Source of the DNA: PWXP01 sp040772845
GTDB taxonomy: Bacteria; Planctomycetota; Planctomycetia; Pirellulales; Thermoguttaceae
Direction of reading: 5' to 3'
NCBI GenBank assembly: GCA_040772845.1
Contig: JAXGXG010000001.1
Span: 5,270,001-5,334,000 of the forward strand
Length of the DNA stretch: 64,000 nucleotides
Part shown: positions 60,395 through 64,000 of the stretch, piece by piece
Layout: each line of letters begins with the position of its first letter
How positions within the stretch are numbered: position 1 is the first letter of the stretch
Program-made: the position numbers and the translations under genes
Notes under the pieces: generated by a model
The model's database searches: none
Seen by the model: the letters and a program-made list of their open reading frames with translations, nothing else
What the model was told of the DNA's origin: nothing

Positions 60395-61267
60395 TCAGCC
60401 TGCCAGAACCTTGGCTACGGCTCGAATCACGTCGGGCGTTGTGCCGCAACAGCCGCCAAGGAAGCTTGCGCCGGCCTCGACCAGTTGCGGGACATAGGAT
60501 GCGAATTCCTCGGGCGTCTGCCGGTAGACTGTCTTGCCATCCTCCACCTCCGGCAGGCCTGCATTCGCCTTGATCCATACGGGCCGATCGGTTGCAGCCT
60601 TCAGTCGCCGGCAAACGTCGACGAAGCCGGCGATCCCGCGCCCGCAATTACTCCCCACCACGTCGGCGCCTGCCTCGCAAAGGGCCTCGGCCGCCTGCTC
60701 GATCGTGACTCCCATCATGGTGCGATCTTTCGCTGGCCCCGAATCGAACACCATGCATCCGACCACGGGCAACCCGGTATCTTTCGCTGCGGCCACGGCC
60801 AGCTTCAACTCGGCGGCATCGGACATCGTCTCGACCACAATGCCGTTTGCGCCGGCCTCGGCCATGGCGGCGGCCTGCTGGGCAAACGCGGCCCGCAGAT
60901 CGTCCTCGGCAACGTCTCCCATCATGAGCATCTTGCCGCTGGGCCCGATCGATCCGAAGACCAGGGCCGAATCGGCCGCCGCCCGGCGCGAGATTTCCAC
61001 ACCGGTCCGATTGATCTCGGCCGCCTTTTCCGCCATGCCATAACGTTCCAGTGTGAAGCGATTGGCGCCGAACGTATTCGTCAGGACGATCCGGCTGCCG
61101 GCTTCGACATACGCCCGGGCAACCTGCTCGACCAGGTCCGGCTTCTCCAGGTTCCATGCATCGGGGCACGCACCGGTGGTCAACCCTCGCAACTGAAGCT
61201 GGGTTCCCCAGGCGCCGTCGGTCAGTACGGGAGTATGGGCCAACAGGTTCTGCAAAGTGGGATGCAT
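60395..61267 (-). CDS. homocysteine S-methyltransferase family protein
   Basis: A 290-residue protein equal to the homocysteine-binding domain of MetH or a stand-alone methyltransferase. It starts 'LLAHTPVLTDGAWGTQLQLRGL' and has 'IVLTNTFGANRFTLERYG'. The zinc-binding Cys residues are in 'VVGSNCGRGIAGF' and the C-terminal pair in 'GASFLGGCCGTTPDVIRAV'. It transfers a methyl group to homocysteine, giving methionine, from a donor such as methylcobalamin on a partner, S-methylmethionine or betaine; which donor is not shown. It is convergent with fliM (24-base gap), and no B12-binding domain gene lies next to it. Together with the B12 riboswitch the window hints at several B12-linked steps. Confidence 0.85.
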   Translation of the reverse strand: MHPTLQNLLAHTPVLTDGAWGTQLQLRGLTTGACPDAWNLEKPDLVEQVARAYVEAGSRIVLTNTFGANRFTLERYGMAEKAAEINRTGVEISRRAAADSALVFGSIGPSGKMLMMGDVAEDDLRAAFAQQAAAMAEAGANGIVVETMSDAAELKLAVAAAKDTGLPVVGCMVFDSGPAKDRTMMGVTIEQAAEALCEAGADVVGSNCGRGIAGFVDVCRRLKAATDRPVWIKANAGLPEVEDGKTVYRQTPEEFASYVPQLVEAGASFLGGCCGTTPDVIRAVAKVLAG

Positions 61268-61500
61268 CGATTACGTCTCCTGGAAAGAAAGGTATCTATT
61301 GTAGTTCCGGCCGCGCCCGCCGCCCAGGGGGATAGGCAACCACGGGTTTCGCTTGGTCCGACTGTCGTCGGACCGCGCTCCACCCGTAGCTACAGCCTTC
61401 GCGCCCCTGCCGGGGCGAAGACGGCGGGTTCCTGGGGGCGGGCAGGCGTGAAAGGGCGCCGTTATGAATCGCGAGAACAAGTCCGTTGCTGCACTCCGGC

Positions 61501-63147
61501 TCAACAGGGTTCGCCCCAGTTGGCCCGAAACCGTCGCCCGCACAAATTGCACTTCACGCGCCGGCCCAGATAGACGGCGGGAATGGTGCTCTCCTGGCGG
61601 CAACCGGGACATAACACGCGGAACTGCCACTCCTTCGCCAACAGGCGTTCCCACAAGTCCGGAGTGCAGCCGGGCAGATCGATATCGTTGGGTTCAAAGA
61701 CCGTCAGCAGTTCCTTGGTCAACTTGGGCGCCTCGGCCACGCGATTGGCAAGCCGACGTATTGCGCTTTCGAAGGCGTTCCGCACCAGCCGCCCGTTCCC
61801 GAAATGTTCATCGCGCCGTTGGTAAAGCCATCGCAGTCCCAGCAGAAGCCGAAGCTGTGTGGCTCCCGGAATGTCGTAGTGGTTCTTGTCGCACATCGCC
61901 TGGAAGATGCGCCCCAACTGGGAAGGCGTATAATCCGCAAACTCCAGCGTCGTGCTGAACCGCGATGATAAGCCGGGATTGCTCCTCAGCAGCCGTTGCA
62001 TAGGCCCCGGATAACCGGCCAGGATTACCACGAGCCGATCGCGATCGTCCTCCATACGTTTCAGAAGCGTCTGGACGGCCTCGTTCCCGTAGGCATCTTC
62101 CCGGGCTTCGGAAACCAGGCTGTACGCTTCGTCGATGAACAGGACGCCGTCGAGCGCTTCGTCCACACGTTCGTTGGTCTTGGGCCCCGTCTGGCCGGCA
62201 TAGGCGGCAACCAGCCCCGATCGGTCGGTCTCGACTACGTGCCCCTTCTTCAGAATCCCCATCGCGCCGAAGATCTGCCCGACGATGCGGGCGACCGTCG
62301 TCTTGCCCGTCCCCGGATTTCCCGTGAACACCATGTGCAGGCTCATCTTGGTTCCGGGAAGCCCGAGTTGCTCGCGCTGCTGCTGCAGTTTCAGATAGTT
62401 GGCCAGCGTATGGACCTGATGCTTGACGTTGTCCAGTCCGATCAGATTGTCGAGTTGCGCGAGCGTCTCGTGCAGCACTTGCTCCGGTGTCTTCTTCGGT
62501 GCGTTCGCAGCGGGATCGCTGGGCAGATCGCACTGCCGTCGCACCGCCTGCGACTCGGCCTGCACGGTCTGGACCGCTTCCGTACCGAGCGCATAAGCCA
62601 TTTCGTGCCGGCCCGGCTCATCGAGCGGGATTCCGCGGAGGTGCCGGGTGAGGGCATCCTGGATGGAATAGAGCATGCGGGTTTCCGCTTCGCCGGGCAT
62701 ACCGTCCGCCTTGGCCACAAGATTGGCGGTTCGCATGACAATGGTTTCCAATTCGCCAATCCGATTGCGCAACGGAGCGATCTGCCCGAAGGGCCGAACC
62801 AAGGCATACCAGTCCAGCTCCTTCGCCTGCCGGGAAACGTATCGGGCCGCTTCGCGGAGCTGTTCGCCTTCCATGGAACGATTCCACAAGTGACCGAAGA
62901 GGACCCCCGCCATCTCCTGTTCTTCAATACTCCAGTGACGATCCGCTTCGGCCACGCTGATGTAGATTTTTATGAGCAGGCCTTTGTGCAGATCGTCCAT
63001 CCGCTTGAGGAACTCGCCCGGCATTTCCGAGAGCAGGTGCGGATACTGCTCCACGCATTCCCGGCCTGCGGCTTTGTACAACTGCCGGCACCCGGCAATG
63101 GCCTCTCGAAATTGCTGCAATAGCGGTGCAAACGAATCGGATGCCAT
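61501..63147 (-). CDS. CbxX/CfxQ-family AAA+ ATPase with zinc-ribbon tail
   Basis: A 548-residue protein. Residues 1-200 are helical; the stretch 'ANLVAKADGMPGEAETRMLYSIQDAL' resembles a TerB-type metal-binding helix. The AAA+ core follows a CbxX-type linker ('QLDNLIGLDNVKHQVHTLANYLKLQQ'). Walker A GNPGTGKT is at residues 276-283, Walker B is 'VLFIDEAYSL' and sensor/arginine-finger features are 'AGYPGPMQRLLRSNPGLSSRFSTTLEF'. A zinc ribbon at the end has C513/C516 and C533/C536. Family members remodel proteins such as Rubisco or act in secretion and conflict systems; here no partner gene is adjacent. It lies directly before transketolase on the same strand. Confidence 0.85.
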   Translation of the reverse strand: MASDSFAPLLQQFREAIAGCRQLYKAAGRECVEQYPHLLSEMPGEFLKRMDDLHKGLLIKIYISVAEADRHWSIEEQEMAGVLFGHLWNRSMEGEQLREAARYVSRQAKELDWYALVRPFGQIAPLRNRIGELETIVMRTANLVAKADGMPGEAETRMLYSIQDALTRHLRGIPLDEPGRHEMAYALGTEAVQTVQAESQAVRRQCDLPSDPAANAPKKTPEQVLHETLAQLDNLIGLDNVKHQVHTLANYLKLQQQREQLGLPGTKMSLHMVFTGNPGTGKTTVARIVGQIFGAMGILKKGHVVETDRSGLVAAYAGQTGPKTNERVDEALDGVLFIDEAYSLVSEAREDAYGNEAVQTLLKRMEDDRDRLVVILAGYPGPMQRLLRSNPGLSSRFSTTLEFADYTPSQLGRIFQAMCDKNHYDIPGATQLRLLLGLRWLYQRRDEHFGNGRLVRNAFESAIRRLANRVAEAPKLTKELLTVFEPNDIDLPGCTPDLWERLLAKEWQFRVLCPGCRQESTIPAVYLGRRVKCNLCGRRFRANWGEPC

Positions 63148-63158
63148 AGCGATTCGGC

Positions 63159-64000
63159 CTAGCCTTTAGCTGCGGCGACGATACCTTTAACGGTGATGCC
63201 GAAGTGCTCGAACACCTGCTTCCAGGGGGCGGAAATGCCAAAGTTCCTCATGCCGATGAATGTGCCGGCCGGACCGACGATGGGCTCCCAGCCTTGCGGA
63301 ACACCAGCCTCGACGACCACGCGCCGGGTGACCTCGGGCGGCAGGACGGCATTGCGGTAGTCTTCCGGCTGCGCGGCGAACAGTTCGAGACTGGGCATAC
63401 TGACCAGACGGACGCGCACACCTTCGGCCGAAAGTTGTTCGTAGGCGGCAAGGCACAGTGCCACTTCGCTGCCTGCCCCGACGAGAATCACCTCGGGCGT
63501 TCCATCGCAGTCGGCCAGAACATAGCCGCCCTGGCAAGCGCCTTTGGCGGAAGCGTACTTCTCGCGGTCGAGTGTTGGCAGGTTCTGGCGCGTCAGCGCC
63601 AGGGCTGCCGGCCGGTCGGTCAGTCCGACGGCGGCGCGGTAGCATTCGGCCACCTCGTTTGCATCGGCCGGTCGGAGCACGACCAGATCCGGAATGCACC
63701 GCAGCGCGGCAAGCTGCTCCACCGGCTGATGCGTCGGCCCGTCTTCGCCCACGCCAATGGAGTCGTGGGTGAAGATGTACAGCACCGGCAGTCGCATAAT
63801 CGCAGCCAAACGAATCGACGGCCGCATGTAGTCGCTGAATACGAAGAAGGTCGAGCCGTAGGACCGCAGGCCGCACAGCGCCATACCGTTGACCGCCGCG
63901 CCCATTGCGTGCTCACGGATGCCGAAGTGCATGTTGCGGCCGGCGTAGTTCTCGGCCGAGAAGCTGCCGGCCCCGTCGAACGTCAGGTTCGACTTGGTGG
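63159..64000 (-). CDS. tkt: transketolase, C-terminal part (N-terminus off the right edge)
   Basis: The open frame covers the last 280 residues of transketolase, which moves two-carbon units in the pentose phosphate pathway with thiamine diphosphate. The pyrimidine domain is seen as 'NYAGRNMHFGIREHAMGAAVNGMAL' (catalytic Glu in REH) and 'FFVFSDYMRPSIRLAAIM', then 'HDSIGVGEDGPTHQPVEQLAALR', which is highly conserved. The C-terminal domain follows with 'EVILVGAGSEVALCLAAYEQL' and 'FGISAPWKQVFEHFGIT'. The stop is at 63159. The reading frame is complete to the window edge, so the N-terminal diphosphate-binding domain must lie beyond 64000. It is downstream of nothing visible. Confidence 0.93.
   Translation of the reverse strand, partial: TKSNLTFDGAGSFSAENYAGRNMHFGIREHAMGAAVNGMALCGLRSYGSTFFVFSDYMRPSIRLAAIMRLPVLYIFTHDSIGVGEDGPTHQPVEQLAALRCIPDLVVLRPADANEVAECYRAAVGLTDRPAALALTRQNLPTLDREKYASAKGACQGGYVLADCDGTPEVILVGAGSEVALCLAAYEQLSAEGVRVRLVSMPSLELFAAQPEDYRNAVLPPEVTRRVVVEAGVPQGWEPIVGPAGTFIGMRNFGISAPWKQVFEHFGITVKGIVAAAKG

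Overview
The window looks like chromosomal DNA of a planctomycete (Planctomycetota, probably the Pirellulales side). This rests on the family mix: a DUF1559 protein with a type IV pilin-like N-terminus, a LamG/PEP-CTERM protein, many secreted carbohydrate-active proteins with LamG, ThuA, BNR or Tat features, an ECF sigma factor, a solitary FliM and high GC. No rRNA, tRNA or CRISPR array was seen. Most genes have a good Shine-Dalgarno site, and several start with TTG or GTG.

Layout. 1-13 kb: a GH123-like protein (cut by the left edge), a VapBC-type pair, an ECF sigma factor, a B12-binding radical SAM enzyme, a decayed glycosidase facing a decayed PIN toxin, a very large LamG/glycosidase-like exoprotein, a second decayed cassette and a polytopic membrane protein. 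13-19 kb: an IS701-like insertion sequence whose target duplication contains the start codon of an M23 peptidase gene, then a beta-helix protein, miaB and mntP. 19-25 kb: nrdD-dcd-nrdG, an anaerobic ribonucleotide reductase operon with a promoter and a cobalamin riboswitch upstream, then a GntP permease. 25-33 kb: a LamG/PEP-CTERM, pilin-like and lipoprotein operon with a strong-looking promoter, a porin, glgC and an RNA methyltransferase. 33-40 kb: a four-gene operon of a GH78 rhamnosidase, an esterase, a ThuA/LamG protein and a BNR protein. 40-43.6 kb: an accessory patch with an ankyrin lipoprotein, small ORFs, a PIN toxin pair and an attC-like palindrome. 43.6-52 kb: nagA, a glycosyltransferase and a deacetylase-like gene, then a four-gene GTPase-associated (GAP1-type) operon. 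52-54 kb: a non-coding stretch rich in repeats and hairpins that may hold an unidentified structured RNA. 54-64 kb: a DUF308 protein, a radical SAM/glycosyltransferase pair, proA, fliM, a homocysteine S-methyltransferase, a CbxX-type AAA ATPase and the C-terminal part of transketolase.

How the genes work together. The best candidate for an unusual system is the operon at 47.6-52.0 kb: a coiled-coil protein, a membrane-anchored formylglycine-generating-enzyme-like protein, a zinc-ribbon GTPase and a GAP1-N2-like protein. The clearest regulatory story is B12 control of the oxygen-sensitive, B12-independent ribonucleotide reductase, which implies a B12-dependent class II enzyme elsewhere in the genome. 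Several small defence or toxin-type cassettes in the window are visibly decayed.
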